The notes below the pieces were generated by a model. The model saw only the letters and a program-made list of their open reading frames with translations. It searched no databases and was not told where the DNA came from. Of a DNA stretch of 64,000 nt, positions 55,149-64,000 are shown one piece after another (the stretch's first letter is position 1; every line of letters begins with the position of its first letter). Source of the stretch: Capilliphycus salinus (lineage in GTDB: Bacteria; Cyanobacteriota; Cyanobacteriia; Cyanobacteriales; Microcoleaceae); the NCBI RefSeq assembly GCF_047276495.1, contig NZ_CP178543.1, forward strand, positions 6,324,001-6,388,000, read 5' to 3'. The translations under genes and the position numbers were made by a program.

Positions 55149-55541
55149 ATGATATTTCCTTTCCTTTGGTTGATTCAATTTCCCGAATTACCGAATACAA
55201 TAACAGGTGAAATTTATGTCCTCAATTCTATGAAAATTAGTTCGGAGTTTGCGGCCCGGTTATCTCGTCGGAAACCAGAGGAAGTAATTAGAGTGATTGT
55301 TTTTTTTCAAACCGAGACTCAGGGAACCAAAAAAACTCCCCAGGAAATTCAACAAATTGCCGAAAATAAACTTGATAAAATCCGACCTATTTTGGTAAAA
55401 TATAATGGAGAACTCATCGGCGAACGTCCGAATGTTTTGGGTTCGATAGCGATAAAAATTACCGTCGCCGGAGTTTACGCCCTCGCGGAGTCGTCCTCGG
55501 TGAAAATGATTGTCGAAGATCAAGGGATTTTTCCCCGTTAG
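55149..55541 (+). CDS. small protein resembling an S8 propeptide/I9 inhibitor
   Basis: A 130-residue protein (a shorter start at 55230, MKISSEFAARLSRRKPEEVI, may be the real one). It has VIRVIVFFQTETQG, a helical middle, and GSIAIKITVAGVYALAESSS ending VKMIVEDQGIF, a pattern like the beta-alpha-beta propeptide of subtilisins and similar in layout to residues 85-118 of the protease 560 bases upstream. It could be a free inhibitor or chaperone for that protease. The similarity is of pattern, not proven homology. Confidence 0.55.
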   Translation: MIFPFLWLIQFPELPNTITGEIYVLNSMKISSEFAARLSRRKPEEVIRVIVFFQTETQGTKKTPQEIQQIAENKLDKIRPILVKYNGELIGERPNVLGSIAIKITVAGVYALAESSSVKMIVEDQGIFPR

Positions 55542-55640
55542 TTGTTAAGGTTTCAATATATCTCTCGCCAAAATTGAAGAAATATGCCACAATAAACTTT
55601 ACTATCTCAGGGCAAAGTTAAGGGTTATTGTCGAGCATCC

Positions 55641-57617
55641 ATGTCAACTCCCCGCATCCATCCCGACACCATAGAAGAAGTCAAGCAGAGGGCGGATATC
55701 TACGATATCGTTTCAGAGCGAGTTGTCCTCAAACGTCAGGGGAAAGATTTTGCGGGGTTGTGTCCGTTTCACGAAGAAAAAAGCCCCAGTTTTACGGTGA
55801 GTACGAGCAAACAGATGTATTACTGTTTTGGCTGCGGGGCGGGTGGAAATGCGATAAAATTCTTGATGGAATTGGATAAATCTTCGTTTGCGGATGTGGT
55901 TTTAGATTTAGCCCGTCGCTATCAAGTTCCGGTGAAAACGGAGTCTCCCGAACAGCGTCAAGAGTTACAAGAAAAGCTGTCTCTGCGCGAACAACTTTAT
56001 GAGATTTTAGCGATCGCAACGAGTTTTTATCAACACGCTTTAAATCAGTCTCAAGGTGTAGAAGCGTTGGAATATTTAACCGAAAAAAGGCGGTTAAGTA
56101 CGGAAACAATTCAACAATTTCAACTCGGTTACGCCCCCAAAGGTTGGGAAATGCTTTACGATTATTTGGTCGAACAAAAGCATTTTTCGGTGCATTTAGT
56201 CGAACAGGCGGGGTTAATTTTACCTCGCAAAAAAGGGAATGGTTATTATGACCGGTTTCGCGATCGCTTGATGATTCCCATTCACGATATTCAGGGGCGA
56301 GTGATTGGGTTTGGCGGGAGAACGTTATCGGATGAACAGCCAAAGTATTTGAATTCTCCCGAGACAGAGTTATTTGATAAAGGCAAAACGTTATTTGGTT
56401 TAGACAAGGCAAAAACGGCAATTTCGCAACAGGATAAAGCGGTTGTTGTTGAGGGGTATTTTGATGTGATCGCCCTTCATGCTGCGGGAATTAATAATGT
56501 TGTGGCGGCGTTAGGAACGGCTTTGAGTTTGACTCAAGTTCGGCAACTTTTACGTTATACCGAATCCAAACAAATTATCCTGAATTTTGATGCGGATCAA
56601 GCGGGTACAAAAGCCGCAGAACGGGCGATAGGAGAAATTGAAACTTTAGCTTATCAGGGAAGGGTACAGCTGCGGATTTTGAATCTTCCAGAAGGCAAAG
56701 ATGCCGATGAATTTTTATATAGTTCTTCGGCGGAAAATTACCAAAATTTGTTAGAAAATGCGCCGCTATGGATTGACTGGCAAATTAATCAAATGTTAGT
56801 CAATCGAGATTTAACCAAAGTGGTAGAAGCGCAAGAAATCGCGCAAAGTATGGTAAAATTGTTGCATAAAATTGAAAGTGAAGTTCAACGCAGTCAATAT
56901 ATTCAATCCTGTGCCGGAATTTTAAGCCAAGGGGAAGCCCGGTTAGTTCCGTTTTTGGTGAAAACCCTACAAAAGCAGCTTCAGAAGTTGCGAAGACGGG
57001 ATGAGTTTAAAGCCGAAGAATCTTCTAATATTGAACTTCCGGTTTTAACCGAACGAAATTTATTAGAACAAGCCGAGGCGTTACTTTTGCGAATTTATTT
57101 GCATTGTTCCGAGTCTCGTCAGGCTGTTCTTGATGCGTTAGAAAGCGGAAATTTACAGTTTAGTTTTTCCCATCATCGCTTGCTGTGGCGACAAATTTTA
57201 GAAATAGAAGAAAACTCACCGAATGACATTGAATCAATTGATTTAGTTTCAAAATTACAAGATCATTTGTTAGAGTTTCCAGAAGATCAGCAACAAATCG
57301 ATCATTTACTTTATTTAGATGATAAAGCAATGGCAAATTTGGGGCGGACGCCGTTGCAAATTCGGGCGGCGATCGCATCAATGGAGTTAGCTTTGTGTCG
57401 CAAGCGCCGCAGTTTAGCCTTGCATATGTGGCAAAATACAGATCGGAGTGAAAACCCCGAATTGTGGAAAATGTACCATGAGGAGTTTGTAGGGGCAAAT
57501 CGACGCATTCAAGAGTTAGAACCCCAGCGCCATACCAATTTTCAAGACTTGGCGACGGTACCCGTCGGAGAAATCGAGAGATCGAGATTAGAAAAAGCTT
57601 ATCATCAGCAACTTTGA
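55641..57617 (+). CDS. dnaG: DNA primase
   Basis: Makes RNA primers for DNA replication with the DnaB helicase. 658 residues. The zinc-binding domain has Cys41, His44, Cys62 and Cys65 (CPFHEEKSPSF; YYCFGCG). The RNA-polymerase core has RDRLMIPIHDIQGRVIGFGG and PKYLNSPETELFDKG; the Toprim domain is VVVEGYFDVIALHAAG with ILNFDADQAG. The C-terminal DnaB-binding helices are longer than usual. The gene stands alone. Confidence 0.97.
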   Translation: MSTPRIHPDTIEEVKQRADIYDIVSERVVLKRQGKDFAGLCPFHEEKSPSFTVSTSKQMYYCFGCGAGGNAIKFLMELDKSSFADVVLDLARRYQVPVKTESPEQRQELQEKLSLREQLYEILAIATSFYQHALNQSQGVEALEYLTEKRRLSTETIQQFQLGYAPKGWEMLYDYLVEQKHFSVHLVEQAGLILPRKKGNGYYDRFRDRLMIPIHDIQGRVIGFGGRTLSDEQPKYLNSPETELFDKGKTLFGLDKAKTAISQQDKAVVVEGYFDVIALHAAGINNVVAALGTALSLTQVRQLLRYTESKQIILNFDADQAGTKAAERAIGEIETLAYQGRVQLRILNLPEGKDADEFLYSSSAENYQNLLENAPLWIDWQINQMLVNRDLTKVVEAQEIAQSMVKLLHKIESEVQRSQYIQSCAGILSQGEARLVPFLVKTLQKQLQKLRRRDEFKAEESSNIELPVLTERNLLEQAEALLLRIYLHCSESRQAVLDALESGNLQFSFSHHRLLWRQILEIEENSPNDIESIDLVSKLQDHLLEFPEDQQQIDHLLYLDDKAMANLGRTPLQIRAAIASMELALCRKRRSLALHMWQNTDRSENPELWKMYHEEFVGANRRIQELEPQRHTNFQDLATVPVGEIERSRLEKAYHQQL

Positions 57618-58149
57618 GAAGTGTCACATCGAGAGCGATCGCCAACTCTAGACTCTGTGGTATGATTAACTTAAAAGGAGCAGAAAAACTGCGGTATTCA
57701 AGGGTTTATCTCATGTATCTAATTGTAGTATAATGTAATTTATTGGGGTGGAAAATAGGAGTAAAGAACATGATACAGCAATGTATAACGGGAACTATCA
57801 AGCGGATCTTTGGTCAATAAAAGAAAGAAACCCAGACCTTTGAGCCAGAATTTTAACGATGCTCCTAACCCTCGAAGTGTTAAACCTATTCTTAAAAATA
57901 TCTCATATTTTCCTAGACTTCCGGAAGTAAACGGTCCGGTCTTGAAATATTGAGTGAGATTCGATTTTATTCAAATCTCACTGTAATGCTCGGAGAAAAA
58001 TTCTCGCACTAGACAGAATTTTAAGTCCGCCTTCTACTCCCTTTTTATTTTTCAAAATAAAGTTGATTTGATTCGAGTCGGAGAAATCAGCTTCGGGAGT
58101 TAGGAGCGGATATTGAATGAAAACCTAAAATCAAAAAAAGGAGTTTATC
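57618..58149. other. 532-base gap with promoter-like sequence and one mini-ORF
   Basis: A perfect TATAAT lies at 57729-57734, followed by ATAGGAGTAAAGAAC and ATG at 57770, opening a 16-codon frame to a TAA at 57818-57820. This could be a peptide or a short transcript. A palindrome-free stretch follows. Nothing else is recognised up to the small exported protein. Confidence 0.35.
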
Positions 58150-58401
58150 ATGTCGTACAAAAGCCTATTTTATTTGGGAATTACCACGTTATTAGCGGCG
58201 AGTTTGATGCCAACTCTAACCGCGAGAGCAACGACAAATTCAATACAAAATGATTATCGTTTACCATTACACTCAGTTGATTATCATCAACACAGTCGAG
58301 TTTATTTGGAAAAAAGTCAATCAATGAATTTAGTTTTTGCCAGTGAAGACACCAAATCCAGTGGAGTCCCCCAAGATTCATCTCGTCCCCCCAGAGGATA
58401 G
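58150..58401 (+). CDS. small exported protein
   Basis: An 83-residue protein with a signal peptide (LFYLGITTLLAASLMPTLTA, cleavage after ARA near residue 27). The mature part, about 56 residues, is polar and rich in Ser, Asp and His, ending SRPPRG. AAAGGAG is seven bases before the ATG. No family is recognised. It is convergent with the STAND gene and 208 bases from it; CACTGGT heptamers and the arm AAACCCGCCC lie between. Confidence 0.6.
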   Translation: MSYKSLFYLGITTLLAASLMPTLTARATTNSIQNDYRLPLHSVDYHQHSRVYLEKSQSMNLVFASEDTKSSGVPQDSSRPPRG

Positions 58402-58609
58402 ACAGTCCGATCAATTTTTTGCTTCTCAATTTCCCAAAATTTTCCCAAAATTTTCTCGGAGCGGGTTTATATCGGTTGAAAGCGGGAAAATAGAGATTGA
58501 ACGCAAAACCCACCAGAGTCGGAAGTTACTGATAACTAACAACTGAAAAAACTGGTCACTGTTTACTGGTCAGGTGATAACTGTATAAACCCGCCCTAAA
58601 AGTTTTAGA

Positions 58610-61600
58610 TTAATTGGAATCAAACTTTTCACAAACAACCTTATCTTTTTGTTCGACCGTCGGATTGTATTTTAGATAGTTATTAAATTGATTGCAAATC
58701 TGTTGAAGCAAATCATCAATATTGTTAAAATTACTTTGATCTAACTTCCAGAAAATCACTCGATTAAGTTGATCCGTTGCGATCAACGTTTGATTATCGG
58801 GACTAAAATTCACGGAAAGCATTTGTGCAGAACCCACCCTCAAAGTTGAAATCAAATTGCCATAGCGATCCCACAGTTTAACAGTACCGTCGCCACTAGC
58901 AGAAGCGATAATTTCACCATTCGGACTAAAACTAACCTGATAAATTGCGCCCGTGTGTCCGCCAATTGTGGTTCGAGTATTTACCCTTTTCCAATTCTTA
59001 CCTTGACCCGTCCAAAAATTAAAAGATCGATCCGTTGTCGCCGCTACAATTAGTTTTTCATCCCCATCAATCGGGCTAAAACTGACCGATGAAAATTTAC
59101 TCCCATCACCGACGAGTTTCTGAACCATTTCACCGTCACGGTTCCAAAGAATAATCGTGTTATCATCACTCGCTGAAGCCAGTAGACCATCGGAACTAAA
59201 ACTGAGATCGTTGATTCGTTTTTGATGTCCTTTGAGCGTATGTAAAAGTTGACCGTTATTATCCCAAAGTCTAACAATTCTATCTTCACTCGCCGTAGCA
59301 ATTAAAGTCCCATCGCGGCTAAATTTGACCGTCCAAACGGGAGCATTATGAGGTAAATTTTTAATCACTTCACCCCGAAGATTCCAAAGTTTTACAGTGC
59401 GATCGCGACTGGCAGAAGCGATAATTTTTCCATCGGGACTAAAGCTAATATTATTAACAATACCATCATGATCTGTAAAAGTAAATTGCTTTGTTAAATT
59501 GTCAGGAAGCTGTTTTTCAATCCGGCGATCAATTTTCCATAAAATGACTTGATTTTTTGCACTGACCGAAGCAATAATTTCACCATCCGGGCTAAAAATT
59601 GGGCTGTAAATCTTTTGATTCGGTTGAAAAACTTGGGGAATACCATTGAGATTCCAGATTTTTACAGTGCTATCTCGGCTGGCAGAAACGAGCATTTGAC
59701 TATCGGGAGTAAAACTGAGGTTATTGACGACATTTCGATGACCTCGAACCGTTGTTTTTAAGATACCTTCCCGGCTCCAAAACATAATTGTACCATTAAA
59801 ATCGGCGCTGGCGATCCCTTCACCATCCGGGCTATAACTAACACTATAAACCGGATATTTATGTTCTTCTAAACTGTTTAAAAGTTCACCTTGACGATTC
59901 CAAAGTTTAACAGTTCCATCCCCACTTGCAGATGCGATAGTTTGACCATCGGGACTAAAAGCAAGACTCCAAATTTTCTGCTGATGGGCTTTAAAGCTGT
60001 TAAGACGTTCGCCTTTATCGTTCCAAAAGTTTAACGTTCCATTTTCTTCTGCGGAAACTATCCGTTCACCATCGGGGCTAAAAATAACACTAGAAACCGA
60101 GCTTTGATGTCCTTTTAAAGTCGTGATTAACGTTCCCTCAACCGTCCAAAGTTTAACAGTTTGATCGCGACTTGCGGACGCAATTTGCTGACCATCAGGA
60201 CTAAAGCTAACCCATTGAACCACATTTTCATGTCCGGGAATTGTGCGGATAAAAGTTCCATCTCGTTTCCATAATTTAATGGTTTTATCTTCGCTCGCCG
60301 AAGCGATAATTTCACCATCCGGACTAAAAGTAATGTATAAAATTGGCTCTTTATGTCCTTCTATTGTTTGAACCAGTTCACCGGTTAATTTCCAAAGTTT
60401 AATTTTTTTATCCTCACCCGCAGAAGCAATGAGTTGACCATCCGGGCTGACACTAACTCCAATTTCACCGCTGAGATTTCCCTCTAATCGATTTCGTTCT
60501 TGGAGTAAATTCAAAACCGCCCAAAGTTTATGTAAGGTTTCTTGTTCTAAAGAAGATTCGGTAAAGCTTTCTCTTAAATATTTGGCTCCTCTTAAAATAC
60601 TTAAAGAAGCTTCGATTTGATTATTATCAATTAAAAAAGCCGTATAGTTAAAATTTGCGGTTTCAATATTTTGATTTCTGAGTTGAGTTTTTTGCTGTCT
60701 GACGGTTAAGGTACTGAAAATCACGCTAGCCGAAAGGATAACCATTGCTAAACTTGCACTCAGCGATAGAATTAACTGGTTTTTCTTCCGTTTAATATTC
60801 GCTTGGGCTTCTTCGAGTCTTTGCTGAAGAACTTGATTCAGTTTGTCTTCGGCTTCCCGACGTTTTCTTCGTTCGTGTTCGAGTTGAGTGATAATTTCTG
60901 CACTGCGTTGTTGACGAATAAAAGAAACTAAATAATCGTGAACCAATTGATAACGTTCAACGGGAATTTCCGGCAACAAACAAACCAAACCCGAGGCGAC
61001 AAATATTTCTAAAACGGTATCTAAATTGTGGATTTTTTGATCTAAGTAGTGGGCCAATTCTTTGAGTTCTCGCAGCAAATCCAACCGGGTTTTTAAGGGA
61101 CGAGTGTTGTTTTCATCGGTGAGTAAATACAGCACCAATTCCGCCAATTGTTTATTTTCATAACCACATTCTGTAATAACTTCTTCTAAATATTGTTCCA
61201 CCAGCTTTCGAGTTGGCCCCTCTCTTTGATATTGTTCTAAGGTGGTAATTTCCATCGCTTGCAGTTGGGCGCCGACGACTTGTAACTCAATGGGACGGAC
61301 TTCATTTGATTCGTGGGCTAAATCTTTTACTAATTCATTAATTAAAGCCGTTTCTGGTATGATTTGAGTCGTTTCTGTTAAGGTTTTAATCACAGATTTG
61401 GCTTCATCTGGCGAAAAATTTCCGATATGATAGAGAATATTTTTATCCAGAACATTGTCATTAATCGCGTCAAAATATTTCAGACGATTTCCTTCGAGCA
61501 AATAATGTAAGTAGTCTTGTCTCAAAGAAAGAACAACTTTAATAAAAGGAGTATCCAAACAAAACTTGAGAAATTGATAAAACTGTTTTCTTTGCTCGGG

Positions 61601-63499
61601 TTCCTTACAAACAAAGAAAAATTCTTCAAATTGATCGAAAATTAGAACGATGAGTAAATTGTGCTTGAGGCTGTTTTGCAGTTCCGTTTGAATTTCATCC
61701 AGATTTTGATAACGATTCGGGTCAATTTTAATCGAAGTTAAAGAACTAAACGCTTCGCCTAAAGCATAACTTAAGGTTTGAATCCAATTTGTATAATATC
61801 GCTGTAAAACGGGTATAACTCGACGTTCTTCTACGAGAAGATTTTTGAGTTTAGGAATTAATCCTGCTTGAATAATCGAACTTTTTCCAACGCCCGAATG
61901 TCCGTGAATTACAATCAATTTTCGGTCGTTGAGGTAAATCCGTTTAATTAATTTTTCCAGATGTTTAACCCGTCCAGATGCGGCAATTTCTGGGTTAATT
62001 TTTTGATTTTTTTCGACCGAAGGTAAACCCGGATTTCTAATCGATTGACTGTGAACGAGACGACCCGCTCCAATAAAAGCTCTCAAGCCAAATTGTTGTT
62101 GAATCTCCCGCCGTTTTTGCTTGGTTTTAAAGGCTAATAAATATTCGCGACTGTCAAAGTATAGCTCGTGTAATTTATTTAAAATCTCAACATAAAGTTC
62201 GGGGTCGTATTCCGGTTTTGCTGTTTTTTGAGCCAGTTGTAAAGTCTGAATTCCCGGATAAATTTCACCCAATTGTTGTTGGGCTTTCCCCAAGCAAAAT
62301 AAATACCAAGCTTGATGAAAGGACTTTTCCCAAGTTAAATAGGTGTCTTCTTCGTGTAAAATTTTGGTCAATCGTTCTTGGACTTCCTGCTCAAAAATAC
62401 TCAGGGACTTTTCAGCTAACTTTTTGGCTTTTTTCCAATTTTCTTTTGCTAAAGCCACTTCAGCCAGAAAATGATAACCTCTCGCTTGTCGAAAAGGATG
62501 AGAATAAACTTTATGTAAACCCACCGCTTTTTTAGCAACGTCTTCCAGTTCATCCCAATGTTTGAGACGCTCTAAAACTAACCCCAACGCATTAATAAAT
62601 TTTGAGACTAAATCAAGACGATTCGCCTGTTTAAATTGGTCGAGAGATTGCCGATAATAATTTTTCGCCGTTAAATAGGATTCTTCTCGTCCTGAATGAT
62701 TTAAAAACCCATAACTGTGCCACCAAAAACCGAGGTAAAATAAAATATAACCCCAACGTTCTAAATTGTCGGTTTGTTCCCACAACGCCAAACTTTTCTC
62801 ATAATATTTTAGGGCGATATCGGTTGAATTATCGGTAATGCGACCCAATACAAACTCTAAACTAGCCGCCAGTTCAATATCAAGCTGAATCTGACGTTTA
62901 CAGATATCCTCTTGGGCGAGTTCGAGTTCATTTCGCAGGGGAGAACCTTTTTCTAACTTGAAGCTAGAATCTTCTAAAAAAATACTCGCCCCACTATCTG
63001 AAAGGGTCTGAAATACATCATCTGTTGTTTTCTGAATAAACTTCAAAAGTTCTTTTTTACTAATCACAAATTCAACCGTTGTCGCCCAACTGTGAAAATC
63101 GGGAACCAGCCGAATCATCATTTGTAACAGCCGGTCATCAATCCAGATAATCAACGGAAATTTAAACTGACTAAACTCCTCTCGGATTTGATTGGTCGCC
63201 TTGAGAACTTCTTCAATATTATTAACCGACTCCAAGCCAAAAATCATTAAAGCATTGGGTTTCTTGTCATCCAAACTTTTTTTTATCGTTGTATAAAGCG
63301 TTTTTGTTTCTATATCTAAAGTGATTTCTTCAATTTCTAACAAACATTTTTTTCGCAAAGTCCGCATCGCTTTATCGCGCAAAATTCGATAGTTGCAACA
63401 GGCAAAAACCAAAGAAAACTCATCCGAAAAATTATTAATAATTCGCAGTAACGTCTTTAAAGATCTCTGATTTTTACCGACCGTTTCATTATTATTCAT
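58610..63499 (-). CDS. large TPR/nSTAND/WD40 protein
   Basis: A protein of 1,629 residues from the ATG at 63499 (GAGGTG upstream; an earlier ATG at 63541 adds 14). Order: an N-terminal domain of about 190 residues (FSLVFACCNYRILRDKAMRT; ALMIFGLESVNNIEEVLKAT) with no named family, TPR-like repeats to about 480, an NTPase domain with Walker A VIHGHSGVGKSSIIQ near 530-545 and a Walker B-like IVLIFDQFEEFF, a membrane-like helix (LILSLSASLAMVILSASVIF, about 905-928) after a charged coil, then 14 WD40 repeats (SPDGxxIASAS...KLW), enough for two seven-bladed propellers. This is the STAND arrangement used by signalling and antiviral sensors. Confidence 0.93.
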   Translation of the reverse strand: MNNNETVGKNQRSLKTLLRIINNFSDEFSLVFACCNYRILRDKAMRTLRKKCLLEIEEITLDIETKTLYTTIKKSLDDKKPNALMIFGLESVNNIEEVLKATNQIREEFSQFKFPLIIWIDDRLLQMMIRLVPDFHSWATTVEFVISKKELLKFIQKTTDDVFQTLSDSGASIFLEDSSFKLEKGSPLRNELELAQEDICKRQIQLDIELAASLEFVLGRITDNSTDIALKYYEKSLALWEQTDNLERWGYILFYLGFWWHSYGFLNHSGREESYLTAKNYYRQSLDQFKQANRLDLVSKFINALGLVLERLKHWDELEDVAKKAVGLHKVYSHPFRQARGYHFLAEVALAKENWKKAKKLAEKSLSIFEQEVQERLTKILHEEDTYLTWEKSFHQAWYLFCLGKAQQQLGEIYPGIQTLQLAQKTAKPEYDPELYVEILNKLHELYFDSREYLLAFKTKQKRREIQQQFGLRAFIGAGRLVHSQSIRNPGLPSVEKNQKINPEIAASGRVKHLEKLIKRIYLNDRKLIVIHGHSGVGKSSIIQAGLIPKLKNLLVEERRVIPVLQRYYTNWIQTLSYALGEAFSSLTSIKIDPNRYQNLDEIQTELQNSLKHNLLIVLIFDQFEEFFFVCKEPEQRKQFYQFLKFCLDTPFIKVVLSLRQDYLHYLLEGNRLKYFDAINDNVLDKNILYHIGNFSPDEAKSVIKTLTETTQIIPETALINELVKDLAHESNEVRPIELQVVGAQLQAMEITTLEQYQREGPTRKLVEQYLEEVITECGYENKQLAELVLYLLTDENNTRPLKTRLDLLRELKELAHYLDQKIHNLDTVLEIFVASGLVCLLPEIPVERYQLVHDYLVSFIRQQRSAEIITQLEHERRKRREAEDKLNQVLQQRLEEAQANIKRKKNQLILSLSASLAMVILSASVIFSTLTVRQQKTQLRNQNIETANFNYTAFLIDNNQIEASLSILRGAKYLRESFTESSLEQETLHKLWAVLNLLQERNRLEGNLSGEIGVSVSPDGQLIASAGEDKKIKLWKLTGELVQTIEGHKEPILYITFSPDGEIIASASEDKTIKLWKRDGTFIRTIPGHENVVQWVSFSPDGQQIASASRDQTVKLWTVEGTLITTLKGHQSSVSSVIFSPDGERIVSAEENGTLNFWNDKGERLNSFKAHQQKIWSLAFSPDGQTIASASGDGTVKLWNRQGELLNSLEEHKYPVYSVSYSPDGEGIASADFNGTIMFWSREGILKTTVRGHRNVVNNLSFTPDSQMLVSASRDSTVKIWNLNGIPQVFQPNQKIYSPIFSPDGEIIASVSAKNQVILWKIDRRIEKQLPDNLTKQFTFTDHDGIVNNISFSPDGKIIASASRDRTVKLWNLRGEVIKNLPHNAPVWTVKFSRDGTLIATASEDRIVRLWDNNGQLLHTLKGHQKRINDLSFSSDGLLASASDDNTIILWNRDGEMVQKLVGDGSKFSSVSFSPIDGDEKLIVAATTDRSFNFWTGQGKNWKRVNTRTTIGGHTGAIYQVSFSPNGEIIASASGDGTVKLWDRYGNLISTLRVGSAQMLSVNFSPDNQTLIATDQLNRVIFWKLDQSNFNNIDDLLQQICNQFNNYLKYNPTVEQKDKVVCEKFDSN

Positions 63500-63877
63500 A
63501 TTTTCACCTCGATGAATTAATCTATCCTGATACCCGCCCAATATTTATCAATAATAATTATTGTATTAGAGTCAATTTCCCCCGGACAGAAGTCCAAATC
63601 CTCCCGTTTAACTTGTTGGGTTAAGATGAGAAAAAGAACAATCCTGATCTTGTTCGCAATCGGTTTATAACTTCTCCAATATACACCCTGAAATTTTCTT
63701 CTAACTTCAACCGATTAAGGAGTTTAGAAACAATCAGCAAAAAAGGAGAATCGTCTTTTCTTCCGACAACGATGCTACAAACAAATCTAGCCTTGCCTAT
63801 CTATTCTAACTTGCGATCAATCCCAACTGCAACTCAACTCATTTGTCAATAGACACACCCGTTAAATTCCTGACTTT
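63500..63877. other. 378-base gap, no gene recognised
   Basis: AT-rich, with several AAGGAG-like stretches but no open frame worth reporting. It lies upstream of the STAND gene and likely holds its promoter. Confidence 0.4.
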
Positions 63878-64000
63878 TCAAACAACTTCATCAAGTTCCT
63901 CAGTCATCACACGCCGCAGAATTTCAGTGACTTCAGCCGCAATTCTCGCATCGAGTAAGACAGATTCCTCATCAAAATTTTCCATATCTTCTATCGGAAT
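63878..64000 (-). CDS. C-terminal fragment of a protein running off the window
   Basis: The last 40 codons of a minus-strand gene, ending IAAEVTEILRRVMTEELDEV-V with a TGA at 63878-63880. The visible part is acidic and helical. No family can be given from this little. It ends 379 bases upstream of the STAND gene, on the same strand. Confidence 0.45.
   Translation of the reverse strand: MPIEDMENFDEESVLLDARIAAEVTEILRRVMTEELDEVV

Noticed and set aside
58181..58513. Minus-strand gene opposite the small exported protein
   Set aside because: It lies antisense to a gene with a clear signal peptide and ribosome-binding site.

Overview
The window comes from a cyanobacterium, most likely a filamentous one of the Oscillatoriales type. 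The evidence is a Psp29/Thf1 photosystem II biogenesis gene, many HIP1 octamers (GCGATCGC), three genes that look like hormogonium-polysaccharide (hps) genes, a PEP-CTERM lipase-like protein, an SLH-domain glycosyl hydrolase, heptameric CAGTGAC/GTCACTG repeats, and a giant STAND-WD40 protein. The order-level placement is inference; no rRNA or other marker is present. No tRNA, rRNA, CRISPR array or prophage was found.

Layout. 1-3.0 kb: housekeeping genes on the minus strand (folE cut by the window edge, a short-chain dehydrogenase, accA) with a structured 620-base non-coding gap. 3.3-7.4 kb: a minus-strand hpsL-hpsN-hpsO-like exopolysaccharide operon closed by a hairpin terminator. 7.7-9.2 kb: glmM. 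9.6-16.9 kb: a surface-glycan cluster with two large GT-C-like membrane proteins flanking an FAD-oxidoreductase/GtrA fusion, then a GT4 glycosyltransferase and a mannose-isomerase-type cupin. 18.1-20.2 kb: two oligopeptide ABC ATPases, the second broken by a +1 frameshift. 20.3-25.9 kb: methyltransferase, VanX-like dipeptidase, DM13 protein, Rpn-type nuclease, SLH-GHL10 hydrolase and GNAT. 25.9-31.7 kb: a tandem pair of paralogous membrane proteins and a lytic transglycosylase.

33-39 kb is accessory in character: an internally deleted TnpB element, a small gene that ends at the element boundary, an AT-rich stretch with a repeat-bearing coiled-coil protein behind two hairpins, a LysM-like/DUF3289-like protein, and an SH3b/transpeptidase-like protein. 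39.3-49.7 kb returns to core functions: ComFB, Psp29, ahcY, ExoD, a peptidoglycan-binding protein, an M32 carboxypeptidase, a GDSL/PEP-CTERM protein and lysS. 50-55.5 kb has two pentapeptide-repeat/RidA fusions (one with a destroyed RidA active site) and a subtilisin followed by a small I9-like protein, all set in dense intergenic repeats. 55.6-57.6 kb is dnaG. 58.6-63.5 kb is a roughly 1,630-residue TPR/STAND/WD40 protein, the best candidate here for a defence or signalling system.

The main theme is envelope and extracellular polysaccharide biology: at least seven glycosyltransferase-like or flippase-like genes, ExoD, glmM and several peptidoglycan-active proteins. The second theme is intergenic repeats: an 80-base GGGGCGGGTT-ended family with at least seven copies or fragments, heptamer arrays, a 58-base tandem repeat and a long REP-like palindrome.
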